From NCBI RefSeq assembly GCF_014490785.1, contig NZ_CP051488.1:1984001-2048000 (forward strand): a DNA stretch of 64,000 nucleotides, in the 5' to 3' direction. This document shows positions 54,151 to 62,456 of this stretch, piece after piece. Under the pieces are notes generated by a model. It saw nothing but the letters and a program-made list of their open reading frames with translations, had not been told where the DNA came from and ran no database searches. The position numbers and the translations under genes are program-made. Numbering within the stretch: position 1 is the stretch's first letter; each line of letters opens with the position of its first letter. This DNA comes from Kosakonia sp. SMBL-WEM22. Its GTDB lineage: Bacteria; Pseudomonadota; Gammaproteobacteria; Enterobacterales; Enterobacteriaceae.

Positions 54151-54942
54151 CTATTTTAATCCTTTCGATTTTCTATCATTCTCGTGAAATGCATCGAAAT
54201 CATCAATCGTGAAGTTTGTGTCAAGTCCGGATTTTTTGATATCTGTAGAATTAATATTCATGCTGCTTATGATTTCCAAAAAAATATTATCGTCGTCTGA
54301 ACGATTAGGTTTCATTGCTAAATATGTTGTTCTGTTTATACAGTAGGCCATAAAATCAGCGATTTGTAATAATGGCTCAGTCTTTGATGAACCATAGTAA
54401 CCATAATAATTGCCAGATCGGTCCTGGAAGTACTCATAGCCAAATGGCTCTTCTGGTTGCTTGATCCCTTCATCCATAATAATAGTGAGATGCTCTGGGA
54501 TTTCTTTAACCCTTCGTCGTATTTTTAATAATAATGCGATTGATAATTCGCTATTTTTTTTATTTTCCGGAACGCCATGACTTAAAATATCTACCAATGG
54601 TCCTAAGTCAGGTAATGTTCTTTCATCGACAGTTTGAATTATTACTTCCCATCTGTGGTGACGATAAATAGTTGCAAAAAAACCAATTATGGCCAGTTTC
54701 ATCTGTTTAGGAAGTTTTTTCCACTCACCTTTTTTATTAATAATATCTTTGAAATGAAATTCAGATACGTTTAATTTAAATTCTTTGTTGATTTCATCTA
54801 GACAATTGGGAAGTTGCTCCCTCACATCTTGAGTTTCCTCATTACTAAATATAACCGCAACGTGAGTTCGCCTATTGGATGTAACGTATTTTGATGAAGG
54901 GGAAGTCGGGTCGCTGTATGTGTCATCTATAGCAATAAACAT
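54151..54942 (-). CDS. DUF3800-domain protein, cargo of the icd-linked element
   Basis: Protein of 263 residues, intact, with AT-rich coding sequence unlike the GC-rich neighbours, which suggests transfer. Motifs fit DUF3800, an RNase H-like family: N-terminal IDDTYSDP (Asp6, Asp7), FHFKDI (His63), IIMDEGIK (Asp157, Glu158) and LLQIADFMAY (Asp196), acidic residues that could form a metal site. The ATG follows AGAGGAA. It lies between icd and the integrase remnant, the place of ymfD-ymfE-lit in E. coli e14, where lit is a phage-exclusion gene. Function unknown; a phage-defence role is an inference from position. Confidence 0.8.
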   Translation of the reverse strand: MFIAIDDTYSDPTSPSSKYVTSNRRTHVAVIFSNEETQDVREQLPNCLDEINKEFKLNVSEFHFKDIINKKGEWKKLPKQMKLAIIGFFATIYRHHRWEVIIQTVDERTLPDLGPLVDILSHGVPENKKNSELSIALLLKIRRRVKEIPEHLTIIMDEGIKQPEEPFGYEYFQDRSGNYYGYYGSSKTEPLLQIADFMAYCINRTTYLAMKPNRSDDDNIFLEIISSMNINSTDIKKSGLDTNFTIDDFDAFHENDRKSKGLK

Positions 54943-54967
54943 ATATTCCTCTTAATGTATAATATAT

Positions 54968-55398
54968 TTATAAAATAACGGTTTTCCAGGTTTTTCCCCT
55001 GTCATCATTGTACATTTTCGTCTGATAAGAGTTTTTATGTCCTAAAAGTGATTTAGTGTCAACTCCTTGTTTCTTATATAATCGCTCAGATAAAGATCTT
55101 TGCTCATGAAATGTTGCTGGAGTCCCATTACTCCAATCTATCATCGCTTTATCTCTGGATTTGCTGAAATTCATCGTTAGCGTGTTGGCTTTTACCTGAG
55201 CCCCCCGTTCTGCCGGCGAAGTGGCACGGAAAAATGCACGAGATAGGGACTAACTGCGTAATCTCGGCAACGAGTTATAACTTCACGTAAGCTCCAGTTA
55301 ATAGCGTTCAGACGAAGCGACAGAGGAATAGCTATACGGCTATATAGCGGATATAGATTCGGTACGCTTACATTATTTTTACGGGGTCTGGCAGCCAT
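54968..55398 (-). pseudogene. e14 IntE-like tyrosine integrase, deleted and frameshifted
   Basis: The first 20 codons (MAARPRKNNVSVPNLYPLYS) equal the start of e14-type integrases, then the frame jumps to RIAIPLSLRLNAINW, which belongs about two-thirds along the protein. Roughly half the gene is missing, including the first catalytic arginine. A further -1 shift lies at a C6 run (55201-55206); past it the frame continues as AQVKANTLTMNFSKSRDKA with HEQRSL, LLGHK and the tyrosine of TKMY. It ends about 900 bp from icd, the site where e14-type integrases act, so excision by this copy should not be possible. Confidence 0.85.
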
Positions 55399-55624
55399 TG
55401 TTAAGGATCCTTAATAACTTTGGTGAATCAGAATGCTCGATAATGGGCGAAGCTAATTCCCCAACCAATTCGGCATTTTCACGTACACGCCACAACCTCC
55501 CTTGCTTCATCGCGGGTGGCGAAAAAAGGTTTTGTTTTGCATAACGACGAAGAGTGGAAACACTGGGTGGATTGCTGCGATATTTATCTGCTGCCCATTC
55601 CTCAAGCGTCAACATCTGAATCAT
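55379..55624 (-). CDS. Excisionase-like protein (XisE type)
   Basis: Small DNA-binding protein of 81 residues. MLTLEEWAADKYRSNPPSVS followed by TLRRYAKQ and PPAMKQGRLWRV is the winged-helix layout of lambdoid excisionases. It overlaps the integrase start by 20 nt, the usual xis-int arrangement. Alternative start at 55615. With the integrase broken, it probably has no recombination partner in cis. Confidence 0.8.
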   Translation of the reverse strand: MIQMLTLEEWAADKYRSNPPSVSTLRRYAKQNLFSPPAMKQGRLWRVRENAELVGELASPIIEHSDSPKLLRILNNGCQTP

Positions 55625-55703
55625 GGTCGGTTCTCCGCTACCGGCTGCAACCGGTTATTTAAGTCTGTAGGCACATGACGAGCACCCTTGGCGGGTGCCG
55701 TCG

Positions 55704-55919
55704 TTACAGCTGATAAAAATCTCCGTTCGCAGGCGGCCGGGGACACTTGCTTATCCTGGCCGGTACCAGCGCCGGCATCGGTACGTGCTGCCGGTGTGCT
55801 TCTTCCAGCAGGTTCGCCAGCTCCAGCACGCGCGCTTTGCAGTCCATTGCTTCAGCGCGCCACCAGATCACATCTTCACGCAGGCGGCGTTGGCGTCGCA
55901 GCTTAAGTTTGCTCGGCAT
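55704..55919 (-). CDS. Small phage-type protein of unknown function
   Basis: Protein of 71 residues from the ATG at 55919 (MPSKLKLRRQRRLRED), basic at the N-terminus, then an alpha-helical WWRAEAMDCKARVLELANLLEEA likely to form a coiled coil. Similar short proteins occur upstream of xis in lambdoid prophages, but I cannot name it. The frame is open upstream to 56054. The coding call is uncertain because several overlapping frames are open on both strands here. Confidence 0.4.
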   Translation of the reverse strand: MPSKLKLRRQRRLREDVIWWRAEAMDCKARVLELANLLEEAHRQHVPMPALVPARISKCPRPPANGDFYQL

Positions 55920-56028
55920 TACCCCTCCGCTTTTAATTTGATGCGATCCGCTTCTTGTCGGCGTCACGCTCTGCCAGCAGGGCGAGAATGTTGGCTGGGT
56001 CACCGAGTCCCGACGTGAAGCTATAAAA

Positions 56029-56319
56029 ATGGGGGCTTTGCTGATTCTCGACACTTCAGCAACACCAGTAGATGGCTCTGTGATTATGTGCCACCTGGAT
56101 GAGAAACTTCGTATGCTGCGGTTGCGTCTTTATCCGAGCCCGAGGCTGGAGGAACTGGATCGGCCCGAAATAACCTACTCAATGACGAATGAGGATTATG
56201 ACGGTCGACTGATTTTCAAGGGGGTGATCACCTACATCATCAATGACGCCACAACAGGGGAGTTCGACGACTGTCCGGTGATGAAATTTGTCAGGGGTTT
56301 TACCTTCATTTTACCTTAG
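56029..56319 (+). pseudogene. UmuD/S24-peptidase-like C-terminal fragment
   Basis: The 96-codon frame begins GALLILDTSATPVDGSVIMCHL and includes FKGVITYIINDA, which align with LLIVDS...HGDIVIAAV and GVVTYIV of UmuD-type S24 peptidases. The upstream part with the cleavage site and catalytic serine is missing, and the position of the UmuD lysine is occupied by leucine or arginine. It is thus unlikely to be an active protease. The coding sequence ends about 70 bp before the tRNA-Pro fragment. It could also be a small intact gene of a phage family that I do not know. Confidence 0.5.
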
Positions 56320-56386
56320 TTTTACCTTTGGCAAATTTCAGGCATAAAAAAATCAGCCGTAAAATGCTGGTTTAATTGGGAAATTT

Positions 56387-56435
56387 TGGTCGGCACGAGA
56401 GGATTTGAACCTCCGACCCCTGACACCCCCATGAC
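56387..56435 (-). other. 3' half of a tRNA-Pro gene, likely att scar
   Basis: The minus strand carries 49 nt that match the 3' part of tRNA-Pro(GGG) (proL type) from the anticodon stem through the variable region, the T arm GGTCGGAGGTTCAAATCC and the acceptor end to CCA. The 5' half (D arm and 5' acceptor strand) is not present upstream. Such partial tRNA copies are left at one end of elements that integrate into tRNA genes. Confidence 0.85.
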
Positions 56436-56583
56436 AGAGGATCCTATCTTAAGAGCCGCTCAGTGCCAGAAGCGGACGTTGAGATGTTAAAGGTGACAAA
56501 GAATCGTCATAACTACTGGTGTGAATAATTCCGAAAAGCTGTCCACTTTAGTTAACCGATTTTCTGCCTTTAATTTCATAGAG

Positions 56584-57178
56584 CTATTTCTGAAATTCTT
56601 TAAAGTTAATTTCCAGATGCTTACGGTACCGGAGGATATCACTGTCGATGTCAGGGCTTTTCACAACATCATTAGCAATAAATGTTGGCAGCGATTTCAG
56701 ACCAATGAATTCATTAGCCTTATGGAAATGCAGATAAACGCCGTCTACGCCAACCCCGCCAAAGAACTGCGCCGGGTCATCAAAAGCCTCAAGAGGAGCA
56801 TTCCAGGTCAGTGAAAGCATGTAATGTTTGTCAGCCAGCAATCCGCCTGAACCATATTTTTTAGAGGGGTCCTGACGCGTTCTTCCATCACTTTCATAAA
56901 ATACCCCATGGCCGCCCGTAAAAACTTCGTCCATATAGCGCTTTACCGTCCACGGTGCGCCCATCCACCATCCTGGCATCTGCCAGATAATGCAGTCACT
57001 GCTGGAAAATTTCTTAATTTCATCTTCAACGTAATAATCGCTGTCAGCCAGCGTGACAGACACACTGTGTCCCATCGCTGTGAGATGTTCCCTTGCTACA
57101 GATGTCATAAAATGATTGAGTTCCCCCCCCCGAGTGAGAAAACTCTTTGCCGCCGTCAATGATTAAAATCTTACTCAT
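56584..57178 (-). pseudogene. MdaB-like NAD(P)H:quinone reductase, frameshifted at a G9 tract
   Basis: Flavodoxin-fold quinone reductase related to E. coli MdaB. The downstream frame has the family motifs IIWQMPGWWMGAPWTVK, RQDPSKKYGSGG and YMLSLTWNAPLEAF and is intact to the stop. The natural start MSKILIIDGGKEFSHS (ATG at 57178) is in another frame; the two join if a run of nine G (57123-57131, read as C) were eight. A TTG-started short form (57159) could give partial product. This may be true phase variation, decay or a sequencing error. It lies head-to-tail behind the LysR gene. Confidence 0.8.
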
Positions 57179-57510
57179 TTGTTTAATTAACCCTGATTGA
57201 AAAAAGACAGGTTAACTTTATTACCAGGTCTGTTTTAACAGCTTGTGCCAGTAAAGCCACTCTTTCTTTCAACTCCGATGCTCAGGTCTGTTCCATAGGG
57301 CGGGATTAAGATAAAAACCTATTAATTTCAGTCATTTATTCCGAAAACATTTCAGGATTATCACTCTTTGATAAAGTTAAAAACAGATTTATTTTTTAAT
57401 AAATACCATGTAATTAAAGTCCTGCCAGCCTGATTAATACTTTAAGGTCCAGGCCTTGCTTATTAGTAGTAAAACAAGAGCAGTGAGCCAAAAGCAGAGC
57501 ATTCCTCCAG
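57179..57510. other. Gap between mdaB-like and lysR genes
   Basis: AT-rich 332-bp intergenic region. It should hold the mdaB-like promoter and the end of lysR transcription. I see AT runs around 57340-57420 but no convincing terminator, operator or small ORF. Confidence 0.4.
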
Positions 57511-58446
57511 TCAGTTATCTGAGAAAACTCTCTGCTTAAGATAATATGCGCAGTCGCCTTCGCTTTTTGAGAAAAACTCTGTCAATACCTCAATGCAGGC
57601 TTTCACCTTCAGCGGCATATTTTCACGCGACGTGTGGAGTGCGTAGACGGGGCGACTTTCTGCCCTCATGTCGCTGAACAGAACTTCTACGTTACCCTGA
57701 GCAATATCGTTTATGACCCAGATCATCGGTACAAAGGCAATTCCCCGTCCGGCCTGCAGCCAGTCAATGAGCACGAGCGGGTCATTTGTCGCATAGCGCC
57801 CCCTCGGACGCAGGCTTATCTGAGTGCCATCCGGCGATGTCAGGTTACAGATGTTATCCGGCTGAATGTCATACTCCAGCCACTCAAATTTTTCGAGTTC
57901 ATCAGGATGAGCGGGCCTGCCTGCTTTATTCAGATAGTTTCTGGCTGCACAGACAGCCATAGGCATACTTCCAATCCTTCGGCTGTAAAGCCCCGAATCC
58001 TCAATGTCTCCGAAGCGCAGTACCACATCCAGCCCGTGAGATATCAGGTCGGGCGCCGGGCTTGCCGTAACCAGATTCACGCTGAGTCCGGGATATCTTT
58101 CAAGTAGCTGAGCACTGACATGCGTCATCACATAGTGCGCCATAGTAGGCGAGCATCCGATCCGCAGGACGCCGGAAGGACGCCCATTAAAGGCAAACAT
58201 GTTTTCTTGCGTCTGCCTTGCTTCATCAAGCGTTCTGCAGCATCCCCGGTAAAACATTTTCCCGGCTTCGGTGAGCGCCAGGCTACGGGTTGACCTGTTG
58301 AGAAGCTTAACGTGCAGTTCCTCTTCCAGCTTAGAAATGACCAGGCTTACAGAGGGTACGCTGAGATCGAGCTGCCGGGCTGCACGGGTAAAGGAACCGG
58401 ACTCGGCAACCTGGACAAATATCATCATGCTTCGGAGTGTCTGCAT
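57511..58446 (-). CDS. LysR-family transcriptional regulator
   Basis: Protein of 311 residues with an N-terminal LysR winged helix (FVQVAESGSFTRAARQLDLS, then PSVSLVISKLEEELHVKLLN, residues 9-50) and a substrate-binding domain beginning VLRIGCSPTMAHYV. It is of the AaeR/DmlR-like subgroup in length and layout. It is divergent from the FUSC efflux gene and in line with the mdaB-like gene, so it may control one or both in answer to an aromatic or quinone compound; this is inference. The intergenic region 58447-58722 should hold its operator. Confidence 0.92.
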   Translation of the reverse strand: MQTLRSMMIFVQVAESGSFTRAARQLDLSVPSVSLVISKLEEELHVKLLNRSTRSLALTEAGKMFYRGCCRTLDEARQTQENMFAFNGRPSGVLRIGCSPTMAHYVMTHVSAQLLERYPGLSVNLVTASPAPDLISHGLDVVLRFGDIEDSGLYSRRIGSMPMAVCAARNYLNKAGRPAHPDELEKFEWLEYDIQPDNICNLTSPDGTQISLRPRGRYATNDPLVLIDWLQAGRGIAFVPMIWVINDIAQGNVEVLFSDMRAESRPVYALHTSRENMPLKVKACIEVLTEFFSKSEGDCAYYLKQRVFSDN

Positions 58447-58722
58447 TGTTTACTCTTTTTAAAAACTTAATTAGCCGGAGCCCGATGTGAGCCATTTCTG
58501 ACGCAGGTTATTATTAACACCGTTATTGATAAATCTGTATGACTTCCTGCACACCTTAACGGAAGTGCAGTCGCCATGCATCTCAGAGTGCTCCCTTAAC
58601 GTCAGTTCTGCCCGCCCGGCTCCTGACTGTCCTGCAGGAAAAAACCGGCAAAAACCAGGCAGTCATCGTGACGCTGGCTGCAGTCCTGACGGTCTGAATG
58701 CACCTTCCTTTCAGGAATAAGA

Positions 58723-60678
58723 ATGTTTGAATATCTCCGTTTTCCCGTGAAGCTGGCTTTTGCTCTGGTCTCAGCGCTGATGATTGGCTTTTATTTTAAT
58801 CTTGAAATGCCGCGATGGGCGGTGATGACCGCAGGTATCGTAGCGGGCGGTTCGGCGTTTTCCGCTGGCGGTGACCCGTACGCGGGAGCACTGCGCCTTC
58901 GGGGAATCCTGCGAATTGCCGGTACCTTTCTTGGAAGCGGCGCAGCGCTGCTGCTGATTATTATTTTTGCACGGACGCCCTCTCTGCTGCTTCTGACGGC
59001 ATGCATCTGGGCGGGATTCTGTGTCTGGCTGTCTACACTTGTGCGCGTTGAAAATACCAGTGGAATGGCGACTGCGAGCTATACCGCCCTGACGGTACTC
59101 GTTACTGTTTATGCCAGTCACAACCTGACGCTGGCCCCCGTATATGCCATCGAACGCTGCAGCGAAATTGTGCTGGGTATCTTCTGCGCGCTGTTTGCAG
59201 ACGTCATATTTTCCCCAAAATCCATCAAACAGGTTGCTGAACGGGAGGCTGAGGCCCTTATCACGCTTCAGTGCCAGATGATGGCGCTTGCCGCAGAACC
59301 TGCCGAGCAGAAGATATTTGATAAAAAAATGAATGAGGTGATTCGTAGGTCCGCAGCGCTGAAGTCGATACTTGTTAACCTGAAAAACGAAGCCGGACAT
59401 CATGAGCTTGCCTCCCGGCGTCTGGCTGCTCTCCACAGCCGATCCCTGACCCTGCTTACGCTGTCGCTGGATGTGTTCCTGACGCGTAAAATGAACGCAG
59501 GTGACTCGGCTGTACGCCGGAGGGGGGCTTTTCCGGCAGACCCTGGTGATGCTGACTCATCACTGAGATACCTGAGAGATTTCCGCTTTGCGCTTGCCAC
59601 GGTGCCGGCTGACACCCGCTTATTGTCACAGGCTGAGTGGAGTCGTTCCGCCGGAGAATATTTTTTATTACTCAGGCGATTTAAAGCAAACCCACGCCTT
59701 GCAGACGGTGAAGAAAAAATGCTTTCCGGCGTTAACCCGGTACAGGAACGATCACTGGAGTCGCATTCAGCACGGGTAAACGGCCTGAGGACGTTCATCG
59801 CGACAGGAACGGCAGCGCTGTTCTGGCTTTACAGTGGCTGGACGTCCGGGACCAGCTGCATGATTTTGCTCGGGGTGGTGACGGCACTGGCCATGCGCTC
59901 GCCTAATCCCATTGCCGTGGCCAAAGATTTTGTTTACGGCATGACAGTTGCTGCGCCGATTTCTTTTCTGCTTTACACCATTGTTATCCCTTCGACACAG
60001 CAGAGCATGGTCCTGCTCTGCATCATGCTGGGCCTGGTCGCCTTGATCAGCGGAATATTTCTGCAGCGCAGACAGCTGGGGACCATGGGCGCCTTTGCCG
60101 GCATCCTGAATGCGGTGACTATTGAAAATCCGATGGTGTTCAACATTCACACCTTTACCGACAACGTTTTGGGTCAGATAGTGGGCAGCCTGATGGCGTT
60201 CGCAGTTATTCTCCTCATCCCCGATCGTTCGCGGGCACGGACAACGCACAAAATTATGAATACGTTTATTTATTCAATCATTACGGCGGTTAATCCTGCA
60301 AACCGCAGGGCCCCAAAAAGCCATCTTCCTGCACTGTATCAGCATCTCAGCCTGCTTCAGGCACTTCATCCGGGCGATATGGACAAGCTGAGAATGTCGC
60401 TTGCGCTGATCGCCGGCCACAGCAGACTGGTGAGCTCTGAGCTCCCGCGCCATCCGGCACTTGAAGCATCATACCGTGAGCTTCGCCGTTCTGCTGAGGA
60501 TGTTAAGCATGCAGAGAGTAGCCAGAAAAGACAGGAAAAACTCGGTGCGTTTCTGACACAGCTAAAGTCTTACCAGCAAAGCCTGAACATGGCGGGGACT
60601 TCTCAGGAGGTTTCTCAGGACCTGGGCAGGCTGGTCACGCTGACGGAAACTTATCACCTCGCCTTTGTGACGTCCTGA
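58723..60678 (+). CDS. FUSC-family efflux pump, AaeB-like
   Basis: Inner-membrane efflux protein of 651 residues (E. coli AaeB 655). Two clusters of hydrophobic helices (about 10-155 and 355-495) frame cytoplasmic regions, the FUSC/AaeB layout. RWAVMTAGIVAGGSAFSAGG and ERCSEIVLGIFCALFAD are close to AaeB. AaeB exports hydroxylated aromatic acids with the fusion protein AaeA. No aaeA or aaeX gene is next to this one. The ATG follows CAGGAATAAGA. It is divergent from lysR and followed by an HxlR regulator. Confidence 0.9.
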   Translation: MFEYLRFPVKLAFALVSALMIGFYFNLEMPRWAVMTAGIVAGGSAFSAGGDPYAGALRLRGILRIAGTFLGSGAALLLIIIFARTPSLLLLTACIWAGFCVWLSTLVRVENTSGMATASYTALTVLVTVYASHNLTLAPVYAIERCSEIVLGIFCALFADVIFSPKSIKQVAEREAEALITLQCQMMALAAEPAEQKIFDKKMNEVIRRSAALKSILVNLKNEAGHHELASRRLAALHSRSLTLLTLSLDVFLTRKMNAGDSAVRRRGAFPADPGDADSSLRYLRDFRFALATVPADTRLLSQAEWSRSAGEYFLLLRRFKANPRLADGEEKMLSGVNPVQERSLESHSARVNGLRTFIATGTAALFWLYSGWTSGTSCMILLGVVTALAMRSPNPIAVAKDFVYGMTVAAPISFLLYTIVIPSTQQSMVLLCIMLGLVALISGIFLQRRQLGTMGAFAGILNAVTIENPMVFNIHTFTDNVLGQIVGSLMAFAVILLIPDRSRARTTHKIMNTFIYSIITAVNPANRRAPKSHLPALYQHLSLLQALHPGDMDKLRMSLALIAGHSRLVSSELPRHPALEASYRELRRSAEDVKHAESSQKRQEKLGAFLTQLKSYQQSLNMAGTSQEVSQDLGRLVTLTETYHLAFVTS

Positions 60679-60805
60679 GTTAAAGTCACTCCGTACAGCA
60701 GGACGCTGCAGTAACAGTCTGTGGCTGAATCCGGGTAGCGTTTCTTAAAACTCACTACCGGGGCAGACGGGTTTAAAGGTCATGAAAGCAGGAGAAAGGA
60801 CATTT

Positions 60806-61192
60806 ATGGAGCCGTATCAGAATTGCAGTGCAAGGCTGGAGCAGGCTGAAGCTTCTGCTCAGAATATGTTTAGCAGAATAACCAGTAAGTGGGCCGTGCA
60901 GGTGCTTATCGCGCTAAAAGAGGAGAACCTCCGGTTTTCTCAGCTGAAAAAAAATCTGCATACGGTCACAGACAGGATGCTCATAAAAACACTTCACGAA
61001 CTTGAGGCTGACGGATTTATCTGCAGAAAAGTTTCTGAAGTGGACTGTAAAAAAATTCTCTACAGCCTTTCACCTGAAGGCCATGAACTGGCTGCATTGC
61101 TGCAACCCCTGACTGCATGGCTACGCGGCTATGCCTTATCTGCGTTAAACGCCGTCGATGAGAAACTTTCTATACCCGCTAAGGTGGAGTGA
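60806..61192 (+). CDS. HxlR-family transcriptional regulator
   Basis: MarR-like winged-helix protein of 128 residues from the ATG at 60806, which has GAAAGGA upstream; an ATG at 60782 would add eight residues. HxlR features: an N-terminal cysteine (EPYQNCSARL), ITSKWAVQVLIALKE, RFSQLKKNLHTVTDRMLIKTL and LEADGFICRK. HxlR members such as YodB and QorR sense quinones or aldehydes through an N-terminal cysteine, and one is present here. Gene lies about 130 bp after the FUSC gene. The 275-bp gap after it (61193-61467) shows no gene. Confidence 0.88.
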   Translation: MEPYQNCSARLEQAEASAQNMFSRITSKWAVQVLIALKEENLRFSQLKKNLHTVTDRMLIKTLHELEADGFICRKVSEVDCKKILYSLSPEGHELAALLQPLTAWLRGYALSALNAVDEKLSIPAKVE

Positions 61193-61433
61193 GTTTTTCT
61201 GTCATTTTTTGGATAACCGCTTTCAGATTCTGGCCAGGGCGCTTAGCAGGGATGTAATGTTCAGCGCCTTAAAAACTCTGATGCTCATGAATGGAAGGTC
61301 CGCTCTTCGCTAGAATGGGGTAAGAGTGAAGGGAGATTTTCATTAATTGAAATATTGTTATGAAAAGGAATGATATCAGCAAGATAAACTTATGAGCGAA
61401 GCGGGGGGGAGATTGCTCACCATAATAAATTCA

Positions 61434-61449
61434 ATGTATTTAAAAACAG
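61434..61449. promoter_or_regulatory. Degenerate LexA box upstream of umuD remnant
   Basis: ATGTATTTAAAAACAG fits the CTGT-N8-ACAG LexA pattern with one mismatch (A for C in the first half), 18 bp before the umuD ATG. E. coli umuDC has a very similar operator. SOS control was thus once present. Confidence 0.55.
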
Positions 61450-61467
61450 TATGCATTGGTGTGTCAT

Positions 61468-61889
61468 ATGCAATTTATAAAACCAACAGGTTTTCCGCGC
61501 GCAGTTGTCGCGCTTTCGCTTTACAGCGCCCTTGTGCAGCGTGGCTTTCCGAGCCCTGCTGCTGACTACGTGGAACAGCGCATAGATTTAAATGATCTTC
61601 TGATCCTGCATCCCGACGCGACGTATTTTGTGAAAGCCGCCGGTGATTAAATGATTGAGGCTGGCATCAGTGAGGGGATTTGCTTGTGGTGGACAGCTCG
61701 CGGACACCGGAGCATGGCGATATTGTTATCGCTGCGGTTGACGGGGAATTTACTGTTAAACGTCTTCAGTTACGCCCGCGAGTGCAGTTAAACCTGATGA
61801 ACAGCGCTTATTCGCCAATCATCGTGGGGAGTGAGGACAGACGGGATGTTGTTGGGGTTGTCACTTATATCGTCAAGTCGGCAGGCTGA
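61468..61889 (+). pseudogene. umuD: umuD, nonsense at the catalytic serine plus frameshift
   Basis: UmuD forms DNA polymerase V with UmuC after self-cleavage. Codons 1-60 (MQFIKPTGFPRAVV ... FVKAAGD) match E. coli UmuD. The next codon is TAA (61648-61650), exactly where the catalytic Ser60 of GDSM should be. A second lesion is a -1 shift at the G run 61674-61677; past it the frame reads LLVVDSSRTPEHGD and EFTVKRLQL with the catalytic lysine. The cleavage dipeptide Cys-Gly is Arg-Gly here. The product cannot be active. Confidence 0.9.
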
Positions 61890-61891
61890 AT

Positions 61892-62265
61892 ATGTTTGCC
61901 CTGTGCGATGTGAACAGCTTTTACGCGTCGTGCGAAACACTCTTCAGGCCTGATTTGAAAGGACGACCAGTGGTTGTTCTCTCCAACAATGACGGCTGTG
62001 TGATTGCGTGTAGCATCGAAGCGAAACCATGATGCTGGGAGACTTTTACAGTCAGGGAGTGGCGCAATTAAATCTCTTTAATGACAACGCGCCGCGAGCG
62101 AAAAGCGAAAAGCTGATGAACGTCCGGGATTACCTGTATGCAAAAGACGGGCGAGGCATGCTGTACTTTGCCGGGGAGGGGATACAGCCCGCATGGCAAA
62201 TGAAGCGTGATATGGTTTCGCCATGTCACACGACTCTCTTTTCAGATCTGTTGGTCGTTAGGTAA
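61892..62265 (+). pseudogene. umuC: umuC, internal deletion
   Basis: Catalytic subunit of error-prone polymerase V (Y family; E. coli 422 residues). The first 44 codons (MFALCDVNSFYASCE ... DGCVIAC) and the last 79 (MLGDFYSQGVAQLNLF ... SDLLVVR) are present, but about 300 codons between are gone and the join near 62027 is out of frame. It follows umuD by 2 nt, the usual spacing. The palm, fingers and much of the little-finger domain are missing. Confidence 0.92.
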
Positions 62266-62456
62266 GGTAAAATTATTGAATAGAGCGTGACAGTTGATTT
62301 AGGGGGTTATATCGCGCTTACGATGGATGCATAAAAATATGCAAGGAGCGGGCGAAAATAGAGAGAAGTAATGCCGGAACGGTATGATTTCACAATTCCG
62401 ACACCGCTTGTTATTGACTAAGTATTATTTTATGTTTTTTATCTTTACACATAAGT

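Noticed and set aside
55688..56018. Overlapping plus-strand ORFs of 64-107 codons
   Set aside because: They oppose the small phage-type frame and show no family features; none has a good ribosome site.
58526..58720. 64-codon ORF before the FUSC gene, at the place of aaeX/aaeA
   Set aside because: It lacks membrane helices and any AaeX or AaeA likeness; likely chance.
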